A DNA stretch of 64,000 bases from Piscicola geometra (taxonomy: Eukaryota > Annelida > Clitellata > Hirudinida > Piscicolidae). The stretch spans positions 3,021,734 to 3,085,733 of the forward strand of contig OX030955.1 in the NCBI GenBank assembly GCA_943735955.1, in the 5' to 3' direction. Below are positions 1-11,912 of the stretch, piece by piece; position 1 is the stretch's first letter; each line of letters opens with the position of its first letter. The translations under genes were made by a program, and so were the position numbers. The notes beneath the pieces are model-generated. The model was not told the DNA's origin and made no database searches. It was given only the letters and a program-made list of their open reading frames with translations.

Positions 1-206
1 CTATGTATTTTAAAACCTAGTTAAAACATTCCTCCAATGCACTGTTGAGAGAAAGTAAAAGAAATGAAGATAGATAAAGGATACGAGAACGATATATTGA
101 AATGAACAGGTTTTGAACTTAATGAGTGTTTGAGACGGCCAGAAATTTAAATCTATGGAGGAAATTAGTTGCAGGTTCAGTTCGGTGCTTTCACGATCGA
201 CTAGAC

Positions 207-834
207 CAGTGGTTTTCAAATATTTTGCAACCTCCCTTTTTAAAAATAAATTCTACATATTACTAACACCAAAAGTATTTTTTATGAGATTCAAAAGTTT
301 CATAGCATTCATAATTAATCAGATAGTGAGCTCGTTTTTGCTAAAAAACAAATCAATTCGAGTCTTGATGCCATTGAAGAGATTCGCATAGAACTACAAA
401 AATTTGAACGATTTTTGATTTTAATGTTATTATTGTCATTGAAATTTTTTGTTTCACATCTATAGGTTTTAATCAAAAGAGTCAGAGATGTGAGTGCTAA
501 TTCCACGTAAGAAGGTTACTCAAGACGGACACTAATCCAAAAGTCCCCAAAATGAAAAAATTGTTTGAATTTGCCTTCACACCATTATCAATTGCTAAGT
601 GAATTTATTATAAAGATTTGTGTGAAGTTGATTGTCTTCATAAACAAAAAATTAATTGCTTGAATTTGAAGAAAGAGCGCTATAGAAATCTATTTGATTG
701 ATTGATTGATTGCTTACTCACTCGCTCAACCGTATAAGAAGCATTGTGAAAAGATTGAAAAAAGAGTTTATTTGTTAAAACCTTTTGCGGACCACTGTCA
801 AATGCCTCGCGAACCACGATTTCCAAAAACAATG
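207..834. mobile_element. Possible degenerate hAT-like DNA transposon (non-autonomous)
   Basis: The left end begins CAGTGGTTTTCAAAT. The right end, read on the minus strand, begins CATTGTTTTTGGAAAT, about 12 of 16 positions matching. Just inside the right end is GCGGACCACTGTCAAATG followed by CGCGAACCAC, the kind of subterminal text common in hAT elements that start CAGTGGTTCTCAAA. No transposase frame remains, and the flanking 8-mers (199-206 and 835-842) do not match, so no target-site duplication is visible. A LINE 3' end lies inside. The call rests on terminal resemblance only. Confidence 0.33.
659..712 (+). mobile_element. Truncated LINE 3' end with (TTGA)n tail
   Basis: This short stretch reads GAAGAAAGAGCGCTATAGAA, then ATCTATTTGATTGATTGATT. 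It is almost identical to the 3' end of the LINE on the minus strand at 16823-17690, including the tetranucleotide tail. No coding part is attached, so this is an extremely 5'-truncated insertion of the same family. Confidence 0.7.
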
Positions 835-2170
835 TTCTTGATTACGGTACGACAAACTGACATTTGACTGAAAATTCCACAATTATATTTTTTAGTTTCA
901 ACTTTATTTCTAAACCAGTTGTAAAAGGTAGGTTGCAGTTTTAAAATAAAAAAGTTATTATAAGAATGTAATTTTACAGATCAATATTTCTATTAGCTTT
1001 TTTTTTATTTTCCAAAACACACTTCACATGAAATTTCAAGCCCTTTAAAGGTGACTGTAACACCTATCACTAATCTTTAAAAAAAATGTTTTTAAATTTT
1101 GAAAACCGTTTTTCTTTTTATAAGCAATTTATTTAAAAAAGCATCTACTGATAAGTAACTCACAAGCAGTAATGTGAGAGAATGTATTTTTTTAGAAGAA
1201 CATAAGGCATTTGATTTCCATCTGTCTTGAAACAGCCATAACTTCAAACAAAAATGCCAGCAATAATGTAAATTTATAATCAGTAGACTATATTTCAATT
1301 ACTCTCGGAAAAATTATTGGTCTTAGATTTAAAAAAAATTTTTTTTTTAAATAATTGTTTTTATGGGTTCGATTACTAATACCACTATTTTTAAAGTAGT
1401 GATTCTTCGATTAATTCGTAACATACAGGGAATTTGAAATATAGTTTTGAAAAATAGTTGGAAAAGAAAGTTAAATTTGGAGTTTTCAATTAAAAATAGT
1501 GTGGTTGATTAAATAGGAAATTATAAATCACTGACAAAAGCGCTATTAAGAAACTTAATAGCTTCTGGGTTTTATGTCTAAGTTCTAAATATTAATTTTT
1601 TATAAATGAATTCTATTCACAAGTAAATTAAAAAAAAATTTATTCTGTGCTTTTTCATCTACTCAGAGTTCCTTGAAAAGTTATGGGATTTTCAAGCATG
1701 CCAATCAATAATGCTTGTGTGGAGAAATGATTTAAGTGACGCGGTAATGGAGAGGACAGGGCGATGAATGAATCAGGCCTCACTTGAAAGAAAATAATCT
1801 TTTCATACTAAAAATGATTATTCTGCTAAGTTGATAAAAATGGTCTCAAGTCGAAAAAGAAAAAATCATAATTTTCACAAAAAAACACGTAAAGCACATT
1901 TTACGAAAATCTTTAGATTCAATACTATTAAAATAATGTATTATTATTTTCTATTTGTAAAAATAATTTTTTCGATTTATTATTTATTATATATGTTTTT
2001 TTGTTTGAAATAAATATGTTCATCATTAATATTTTGTTTTAATTATTTTTTCTTCACTCATACTTACATAATCTGTCTTCTAATATTCTAGAAACAATTT
2101 TAACATCGTTGTTTTATGATCTCATTAACTCTTCTCAAATACTTAGACAAATTTTCAAAATCTCTTTCAG

Positions 2171-4470
2171 ATACTTTCCACACATCGAGAAAGTTCTCGA
2201 CTCCACTGCTTGGTTTCCGCCCTTCACACACTGGCTCTGCTACTTCAACAGTGCAGTTAATCCAATCATTTACGGATTCATGAGCAGTAAGAAAGTTTTA
2301 TTTAATTTAGGAACTAGTTCGTGTTTTCGAAATAGAAAATATAATTCTCTAATTTAAAATAAGGTTTGAAAAATAATGGACAAAATAAACCCCAAAGTTT
2401 ATATTTTCGATTTTTTAATCAACTATAAATAAAAAAAGCAAAATAAAATACTCGATAAGGGATATATTTTGGAAAATATTCATTGAATTTCATATTTTCC
2501 AAACTTTCTAGTTCATATGCAATGCTGTTCAATAGTTTCTCCTATATAACCTTTTCTCATAAGTATTTTTTTCTTTAGAATATATTAATTTTTTCTGAAA
2601 AATTGATCTGATGACATCTGACAACAGGTTGCTTGAAAAAGTATCGAAAAGAAAAATATGAAAGCAAAGCAAAATAAAGCTACTCGTTTTCGGGCTTAAA
2701 AAATATGAGCGATAATTAATGATAAAACAATGAACTAAAAATAAAAGTATTTTAAAATTTCTACTTTGTAGTATGAAAAAACGCCTTTGACATTAAAAAC
2801 CATGAATTACAATAGAGGGTGATTTTAATTGAAATTATCTTGATTTCATGGTTAGAAGACTACATTTACGACTTGAGAGTGTGTTGGTGCATGAGGTTTA
2901 GTGACAAGGACGTGTGAAACTTTTATATGATACGCTTTGTAATTAAAACTTTAGAATAAATGAATTTTTTGATATGAAAATATAAACTATGAAAATATAT
3001 AAAGTATTAGAAATAACAAAGTTAGTCTTTTTACATTTAAAGTTGGTACTGAATGTCCCATATGGTTTTACAGACGCGTTTAATGGTTCAATGATGATTT
3101 GAATGTCTCTTATTCTTAGCACGAACATCGTGTTAAATTGAATTTGCCATATGGACTTTTATGTAGTTTTAAATACGTTGAAAAGTCAAGATACATAAGA
3201 AAAGAGAAAAAAACCTATTTTCATTTTTAGATATTTTTGGAGATAATTAATTAAGGGCCTATAACTTACAGTCTATTTATCTAATATAGTTACGAGACAA
3301 GCTCTAATTATAGCTAATATACGAAAACCTAGATAGCTTTGATTATCAATTTAGCACGGAGATGTACGGTTTGTTGGAGTCGGTCTTCTGATACTCATTA
3401 AAATCTTTTTACAAACGACATATCATAAATAGGTCAAATATTTTTCAGGATAGAAGTTTTAAACTCATGAATGTAAATGTAAATATTTTTTCCACAATCT
3501 TAATATAAAATTATAAATTGAATTTCATATGCAAAGTCGACTTTTATTTGCCAGTCCAGCGTGCCAGTTGACCGTAAGCGAGAGTTTTTTTTAAAAGATG
3601 CATGATTATTTATCATAAAAAGAAGAGAATGAAAAAAATTCTTTGGAAATTTTTGGGTTTGAAAAGTATGAATTTTTGGTTTTGAAAGGTATCATTTAAT
3701 AAAAAAGAACTAAATATTAAATTATTAGATGAGAGAATAAAAAATACATTTATATATTAATATATCTTTCCAAATAGATAAAGATAAAAAATAAGTAGAA
3801 AAATTTTTGATAGATAGTTTTAAAAGTATAAGTTAACGATGTTATATTCTATAATGATGTTATGCATATTGAGAGAGGGTGGTATGACGGGACTTATTAA
3901 TCTTTTATAAGGGGTTTTTACGATAGTCATTAATATTGAGTGTATTCAGTTCATGAGATAGGTGACCTTTCCAAACATAATTGTCAATCTATTTCATTGT
4001 TTGTTTTGCTGATTGTAGTGTCATCGAGAACGCTGAATATCGGTGTCTACGCCCTTTGGTAAATTAGTCTATTTGTTTGTTCGAAATTTTCAACTAAAGT
4101 AGATTGTACTTAAGAAATCTTCAAAAAATCAAGATCGAATCTTACTTTTTCCCTAACTCACCCACAGTCTTTTAAAAACTTCCATCTTGAAACTCATTTT
4201 CATTCTTCACTAAGTTAATACTCAGTTACAGCTACGAAACACTGACATCACTAACAACACTCTTTATTTAATAAAATCATCAAAAAAAGTTTAAAATATC
4301 AAATCACACATTAAACTACTACCAACCACCCAGGAAAATTCCGGGAAGCTTTCATGAGAGTGCTCACATGCACATCGGATCGCCGAAGACATGCTGGACA
4401 GGTGTTGACCTTCAAGAAACTCGTAATTGCCAGAAATACCAACACTCCAAATGTCAACAAGATGGGCTGA
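2171..4470 (+). CDS. Class A (rhodopsin-like) GPCR, last two exons, 5' partial
   Basis: Join of 2171-2286 and 4334-4470. The first exon follows a CTTTCAG acceptor and encodes the end of extracellular loop 3 and TM7, with the hallmark NSAVNPIIY (NPxxY). It ends at AGCA|GTAAGA. The second exon follows CACCCAG, joins in phase (A+GA = Arg) and encodes helix 8 (FMSRKFREAF) and a basic C-tail with Cys in VLTC, a possible palmitoylation site. It ends at TGA 4468-4470, with an AATAAA near 4780. A donor-like CAG|GTGTTG lies within the tail, so a further exon cannot be excluded. TM1-TM6 must lie left of the window. The text before NPxxY (FTHWLCYFNSA) looks more like neuropeptide receptors of the orexin/allatotropin/trissin type than aminergic receptors, but ligand assignment is not possible from two exons. 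Confidence 0.85.
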
Positions 4471-7400
4471 AAAGTCATTAAAGTTTAAGTTTGTAAATTG
4501 TGGAGAAATAAGTTTGCAAGTTTAAGATTTTTGTTTTTTAATAAGTTTCAATTGGATAGACGAAAATAATCAAGCAAACAAGTGAACTACGCGACGGTTT
4601 CGGATATATTTATAAAAAAATAATTTTTGGCTTATGAATGCTTTAAGTAGCTAATAAGTTTAAATTTTAAAAATTATTAGAAAAACAACTTACAACAATG
4701 ACAAGTTTGCAAGCCTGGAATTTAAAAAAACAACGAGCTAATTATTGTTTATCATCGTGAATGTATTACTGTGTAAAAAAATAAAATTATAGAAAGGCTA
4801 ATTTTAAAATAGCTGACAAAGACTTGAATCTTCAAAAGTTACAAAAGAAGCAAAAAAGAATAATAATAAAAAAATTGATAAATATTTGTAGAAAAACTTG
4901 AAAGGAACAGAATAAATTTTATTTTTATGAATTTTTAATCTATTTTATTGAGTGTTTATTAATATAGAAATGCTGTGGACTGTTTAACAAACAAATTATC
5001 TGTCTGTGTAATCATAGTTTGAGTATTGTTAAACTTTCACGCGGAAAATGGGATTATTCCTTTGTACACATTAGAATTTTCCATTAATATGTTAATAATT
5101 TAATCACAAAAAACTTTTATTTTTGTTTGTAAAAATATGTCAAAAAATATTTGTTAAAACATTTGTTCTCGTATTCTATTATAAGCTGCACTTGCGTGTT
5201 TAATGAATATTCTTACAGTCAAAAAAATATTACTCTTTATAAAAATTTATAACTTTAAAAAATACAATTGTCAAGTTTTTTTTTGGTCTATACTGTTCAC
5301 AGACTGACAGGCGCATGCCATGTTACAATGGTTCTGAGAATCATGTTCTTATGCGCCGAGGCGCATAAGTTAGTTTAATAACCTCTACCATTTAAATAAG
5401 TTTTTTTGACTACAAGTACTTTATCTTTTATTTATAAATGTTTGAAAAAATGAAATAAGAAAAAAATGTTTAATGCCAAGTTTCAATTATATAATTGAAA
5501 AAACAGTCAAAAGCAACGAACCAAATGATTAAGAGAAATAACAATGAACGAATTAATCGTATTTTAAGTAAAGGGTTCATCAATTGAGCATGCAATATTT
5601 TCTTTAAATTTATTATATATATTGTGAAATATTGATTTTTCAATTTACCCAATATAGGATTTTTTTTCAATTTTAGACTTAAATTGGTAAAAGAACTTGT
5701 AATTTTTACCCACTTTTTCAAGTCTTTAGATATTTTGGCGACAACTATCTTCTCTTTTCTACTTCTTGATTATTTGTTTATTAACCACTCGACTGCCCAG
5801 TTACTAAAAATATAAACTAAATTTATTTAAATTTATAAATAATTCGATAAAAAACAGATTCCAAAAAATCTTGAAACATATAATCCCGTTGGCGTTAAAA
5901 CTCATACAAAAGAAAAAACACGAGGTTTTAAATGAAAGATGAAAAGCATGGAAAAGACTTTGTCTACTTAGAAAGATTTAGCTATACTTATGTTTTATCA
6001 AAAAATAAGTTTTCTCATAATTTCGGGGAAAAAGCATACAGTCTTTACCGACAACAAGTTGAAAAAATCAACAAAGAAATATGCTAAATTGGACCAATTT
6101 GAAAAAAAATCTTGTAAAACAATGCTCTGTAGAATTGTGTATTTTTTGTAGTTAATAAAAATAAATTATCTTGCATTTACCGCTCTTTTTATTTCCGAAA
6201 TGATTGTCTAATTATTAAGATAAACATTGTAACAAAAAAATATAGACTGACTAAGATCAAAATAAACTAGCTAATTTTTCCCATCTACCGATCTGTTGAC
6301 CGGCTAAGTGATAAATTTTTTCGCCATTACTTCACTTGATTTATATATAAAAATTAATTATAAAAACGTTATCAATCTTTCTAAATTCAATAATTTTGAT
6401 AATGAAAGTTTTTAAATTCCTTAAATAACTTTTTTCTCAAAAAAATGTAGTTGCTCTAATTCATTCTTAAAATAAGATCGATGTATGGTTGAAAAGTATT
6501 AATGATAATAAACTGCTAGTGTTTTACTTATTAAATCATATTTACTCAATTTAAAAAAATAAACATTTTCAATAATGTTTTTTATAAATCTCATTGAGTT
6601 ATTGAAATGAAGATGAAACTAAGTGGCCGTCTAAATATTAAATGTGAAACATTTTTTTTCCATAATATGTTTAGTTAGATTCTTTTTTCAGAAAATTATA
6701 TCCTCCCATTAGCATTGAAAATTTAATATGTATTTATTCAGCACTCAATGAATACATTCGAGCAAAATTAATTTAACTATTAAAAAAGAGCTAAGCCAAT
6801 TATAAAATACTCTATTGAAATGTTTTTTTTAGCTTAATATTAACATTTATTTATATTTATTTAGATTTCATTCTCAAATGAGTTAATGCAATTATTTGAA
6901 GCAGTCATGCTTTTCTTATGCTCTAATTAAGCAAAGATCGCCATCAAAAAGCCTACTTTTGAGCACGCAAGAGCAATTTACCCTATTTTTATTCTTTAAA
7001 ACTTAAAATGAGAAAAAAGAAATTTCAATGTTTTTGAAACCAAAATACCTTTGATACATTAAAAAAATATAAAAAGACATGAACACCAATTGAATTTTAT
7101 TATTTAAAAATCATTTAATAAAAATTAACTATCTAAAATAATATAAAATTTACGAAATATTCAAAAGTTTCGGAATAAACGGTTCTCAACATTTGTTCAA
7201 CTATGAATTAAGAATTTATTGAAGACTTTATATTTTGAATTCTTTAAATGTTGAATAAATTTATATATTTATAATAAGTGTGTTTTGAATTTCTATTTTT
7301 GGCGTTTGTTTCAGAGTATTGACTTTTATAAAGTAACGCGGACATGTTACATTTAGTGCTGGATACTTTGATAGGTGTTGTGAATGTGAATATTGTGATA

Positions 7401-10400
7401 ATAGTTAAATCCATCAGTTTAGTTGTTTCAGTATTAGAAAAGTGATTAAAATTCGAGTTTTCGAACTATTTCAAAATATTAAAATAAATCGTTTTTTAAA
7501 AAATGTAAAAAGGTACGTTAAAACTTCTTTAAGAACTTCGTTAAAAGTTTTTAATATTCTTATAGATGATAACAGTTGAAATTAAGATTTTATAAATGTA
7601 TGAAAACTATTTATTTGAGAAAATTATATATTTTTATTTAAAATGTGTTCAATAAAATAAAAAGTTTTTGTTTCACTTTAGTCTATTTTTATTTTTAAAA
7701 TCGTTAAATACATATTAGACAAATCATTATGACTACGAGAGCTACTCCAGTTGTTTCATATGTTTCTTGAAACAGAGGTCAAGGATGATATACACATTCG
7801 TTTGCTTAGAACATTCTACCAAGCTTGTTGAAGGACAAATTTATCTCAAGATCGTTTTGTTTCTTTTGAAATTTTAACAGAGTGCACACTAACTGTCACT
7901 GTTCGATCATTTAAACCCTTTTTTTAAATGTTTGTCCTAAAACCTGATGTTCAGCTTCTCTGTCAATTGAAAAACTACAAAAAGATTCAATCTGAAATTA
8001 CACTCAAGTCCTTCAGTCAAATCTGTGGTGATTAAGTTAAATTCTTGTCGATTTCGAATTTTTTGATCTTTAAACTTCAGTCTAGTTACAGCTTTTGACA
8101 AAACCACGGAAGACCATCATACAACACTACTTCAAAAATAATATTGTGATTTTGTTTAAAAACACATACAAAATTAGTTTCCAGCATTAGATATACTCAA
8201 AGATTCCTGAAAAAAGTTTCGATACATGAAATTATGACTTATATTAGGTTGTTGGTCAGAGGAGGAACAACAGTTTGATAAAGGTCTGTGCGGATAGTGG
8301 CATTTTTACAAACATTCAATGGTGTAAATCTTAATGAAAAATAATAAAATAATTTGTTTTAAGTTATAGAACTTCGCGAGCATGAATACTCGAACTCAAA
8401 AAATTCCGTGTTGATAATGCTTTTGTAGATATAGAACTGAAGCTATTTTTGCTTCAAATTATTTTAAAGACTATTTGGAATAAACTTTTCTACACCAATT
8501 TTAATAATTTTTCAATAAAAGCTGAGAAAAATATGTTGAATATTGCAAAACTTACTTGTAAATATCAAAAAATCCGAACAAAAATTTCAAAAAATATTTT
8601 TTACTAGGAAAAACTAAATAGAAAGATAATGAATTAATGAAAATGAAATTTATTTTTCATTGGCACTTTTATATATATTTTTCATTGAATTTGATTAATT
8701 TAAATACCATATTGAAAGGGTTGAAAATTTGACTTATAAATCAATAATTTTGAAAATATTGTTTTTGATTACTGCTGAAAATTTTTTTCTGAAATTTTTT
8801 TAATAGTCCTTATTTTATAAAACAAAAAATTCAAAAACAATTCAACGTTTTTTGCAATTTTCTAAATCAAAATAGAGATCACAAGCCACATTGAAAGAAC
8901 TAAAATAAATTTCATTCATAACATTTGCGGTTTCAAGTTTAAACAATTTAAGATAATTTTAAATATTAAGATATGTTTAAAAGAGATTGCTCTAATTTTA
9001 ACAGACTCAATGAAGTTTTCTCTTTTTGTCATTTTCATTCATTCTATTAACATTTTCATTGTTTTTACTAGCATTTGTTTATTCTATCTACTTACTTTTC
9101 AAATCTCATCATTGTAAAACTCTGAGTTGCACGTCATTTACAACGTTTTAAAAAAATGATTTTTTAATAAATGTTTGAAAAATACATTAACAGAGAAATT
9201 TTTCAAACAAAAGCGTTTCATTAAAAACTTTTTTTTAAAGACATTAACATTTATATATGAACACCATGCCTGAAAAATAAAAGAACGTTATGCCTTTCAG
9301 CTTAACTAAATGCTTCAAAACTGATGACAATTAACAAAAAACCAAACTTTCATTTAGATTATAAACTAAAACTGAAATTACTAAATAGGGAAAGAAATTC
9401 TGACAGTTCGACTCTCGCTCGTAACAGGATACGTAAAACGATTAATTAACACGCTTAAAATTCCCAAAACTTTGTGGATCAACGACCAAAACTCATAAAC
9501 AATCTATAAATGTTTCTAATACGTTTAAAAAAGACAGAAAATTCGATAATGTAGATAATTCAGAAAAAAGCTTTTTTAAACACTTTTTTTAACTTTACTT
9601 AAACATTTTCCTCTAATTTGAATCTTGAAAGCTTTTCAAAAAAATGAAATAAATGTGAAAATTTGACTTTTTTATCTAACTTAATGTTATAATTTTTAAC
9701 ACATTTTTTAAATTTTATTCATTTAAAAACAAGTGTCTCTAATGCGTGGTGTTTTACGGTACTTATGTGGGGAGTTTTGAAAGCGCATGCAAACGAACAA
9801 AGAATTTTTCATAAAAATTAATAATGAAATACTTCATGATCACGTTTTTTAATAAAACTGTAGTTTTGAAATTCGTGTTTTTCTGTTTATAATTTTTTTA
9901 TATTTTGTAACTATAAACTCACAAGAACGCATAAAAATATCGACTGATGTGTTTCAAGGAGAACTTTTAATCGAAGTGCTTGAATGAATACATGCTTGTT
10001 CGTAAAAAAAAGATATTGTAAATAGGTTTTTTATTGCCCTCAAAAGAGTTTTTCAATTTAAAAATAAATTATTCATTTTTTAAGTACAAACATTAAAAGT
10101 AAATTCAATGAAGTTTTAATATGAAAGCCAGATTAAATTGTCAAATCTTCTCTTACAGTGAAAACGGAATAGTTTTGAAAAAAACCTTATTTCGTTCCAA
10201 TTATCCGGTTAATTACTCTAATCATCATCATCAACGGATGGACGCGGCTAAGAGGCAAAGAGGATTCTTTTTCCGCTACACGACTTTGAAAGCCTAATAT
10301 TAATTTGTGAAACAAAGCCAGAAAATAGTGTTTTTGAAAAATATAGTATGAAATTTGAATAAAAAATTTAGAAAAACATATTTTTGAAGCAAGGAAAAAA

Positions 10401-11732
10401 TAATAATGAAGAAATGGTTTTTGAGCTATTTGTACTCAAAATCTATGTTTATATCCTATACTTTATATGATTTTCTAAGAATTTGAAATAAAACAGTGGA
10501 GTATTTAGTTAAAAAAATTTTTATTGAAAAATTGGATTTTAAATAACGAAAACGCAAAAAGTAAATAATTAAAATATTCTGTTATGCCAGTTGATGCAAA
10601 GTAAAACTTTAATTTTGCTTCATTTCATCTATAGATAAATTTATGTAAATATAAAACATTAGAAGTAGATTTTACATTTTTACAAAGAAATGTATTTGAA
10701 AACTGACTTGATAATCATATCTCTCGATCATGGGTTTATACATGAATTGACCAAATTATAAGTTTAAGGTATTATAAAATGTAAAAAATAGAGCGTCTGA
10801 AAAAAAGCTTGAGTTTTTTAAATGCATTACTTTGATAAAGACATTTATGCCTCTAACAAAACATTTCTTTAACGAACCCTTTAATAAGACGGAAATGCAT
10901 TTAAATTGTATAAACTATAAATTTAGATTAAATATCCTTTAGAGATAAAATTTTCTACAATTAAGTTTGTGTTTTAAAATGTTACATTCTTTATTTTAAG
11001 AGTAAACTTTGTAATTATTTTAAACCTTAGAATTTTAAATATTCTCATAATAATAATAAGCTTTTATTTTAAATAAAAAAGATAAATTTTCAAAAGGATG
11101 GGCGTACGCTAACTTTTTTAAGCTTTGAGATAGACTTTATAATTTTCTTGATCAAATCTATTTTCAATGAATTATTGTGTTATTTTTTGTTTTTTGTTTT
11201 AAATTTGATACTTCTAAAATTTAAAAACTTTAATTTTATTTAATTTACTAGAAGAGTGTTTTTGTTTGAAAAAGTGACTTTACATCATTTTTTGGAGTCT
11301 TCACGTTGATAAATAAATTTTTACTGTTTAAAAAATTTAAAATTTCTAACAGTTAGTTTTCTCACAAAAAAAAGAATGTTCTCACACTTATTCAAAATTT
11401 TTGAATAAAATGTTGAGTTAATTAACATTTTTAATATACTTTAGAAAACATTTATTTAAACGTAAAAAGATAAAAAATGCGTTATTAATTTATAGGCATA
11501 AAAGAAGTGTGACCGTAAGGACGTTTCTCTGAGACATATTTATCACACCCATAAAACACTCAAAGGCCGAATAAAGTGTCAAATTAGTTTCAATAGCAAT
11601 GCTTTTGGTTTTCATGAATGGTATGCTATCAAAAATAGATTGTAAACTATTTTTCTTTAAAAATGGCAATGACTAAAAGTGAGAGGACTTAATCTTTTAT
11701 CAGAAATAGCAAAGGACCGTTAGCCCGAACAA
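4471..11732. other. Gene-poor AT-rich spacer
   Basis: About 7.2 kb with long A and T runs. Open frames here (for example 5470-5721 on the minus strand) are rich in Lys, Asn, Ile and Phe with no motif. I find no convincing exon, RNA gene or intact mobile element. The only structure I noted is the perfect short palindrome at 5348-5369. Confidence 0.55.
5348..5369. repeat. Short GC-rich perfect palindrome
   Basis: CTTATGCGCC and GGCGCATAAG are perfect 10-bp inverted arms separated by GA. A third related GGCGCATGCC lies just upstream near 5311. The element is GC-rich in very AT-rich surroundings. Function unknown; a transposon terminus or protein-binding site is possible. Confidence 0.6.
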
Positions 11733-11912
11733 TTAAAATAATAAATATTGCGTATTTATAATGCACCAAGGCACGCAACTCACACGACATAAGGCATGAA
11801 ATACCCTAGGTATATGATAGCTCACGGTTGGCTCAACAAAGATTTGAACGATGCGACCTTTAAGAGGCAGGTCAAACGACTTTACCATCTAAGCCAACCC
11901 GCTCGCCGAAAA
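11733..11912 (-). mobile_element. tRNA-derived SINE with LINE-like 3' end
   Basis: On the minus strand the element begins GGCGAGCGGGTTGGCTTAGA, which includes an A-box-like TTGGCTTAGATGG. It continues through a short arm to a B-box-like CGTTCAAATC about 50 nt downstream. This is the layout of an internal RNA polymerase III promoter in a tRNA head. It is not a real tRNA: no acceptor stem closes and the arms are degenerate. Downstream of the head, the 3' part (11735-11805) matches the 3' end of the LINE at 43054-44383: GGCACGCAACT, then CAC, then TAAGGCA on the + strand, ending in an AT-rich (TTTATTATT) tail. This fits a SINE that borrows the reverse transcriptase of that LINE. Confidence 0.72.

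Larger units (their letters stand above)
1..2170. other. AT-rich non-coding stretch upstream of the GPCR exons
   Basis: I see no coding exon here. The short open frames are low-complexity translations of A/T-rich DNA, with no conserved motif and no matching splice sites. Because the GPCR exon at 2171 continues a codon begun upstream, the 3' part of this stretch is probably intron of that gene. The only recognisable content is the hAT-like remnant and the LINE 3' end listed separately. Confidence 0.6.

Noticed and set aside
11840..11912. tRNA gene on the minus strand
   Set aside because: A- and B-box-like motifs are present, but no closed acceptor stem or proper cloverleaf forms and a LINE-like tail follows, so it is called as a SINE head.
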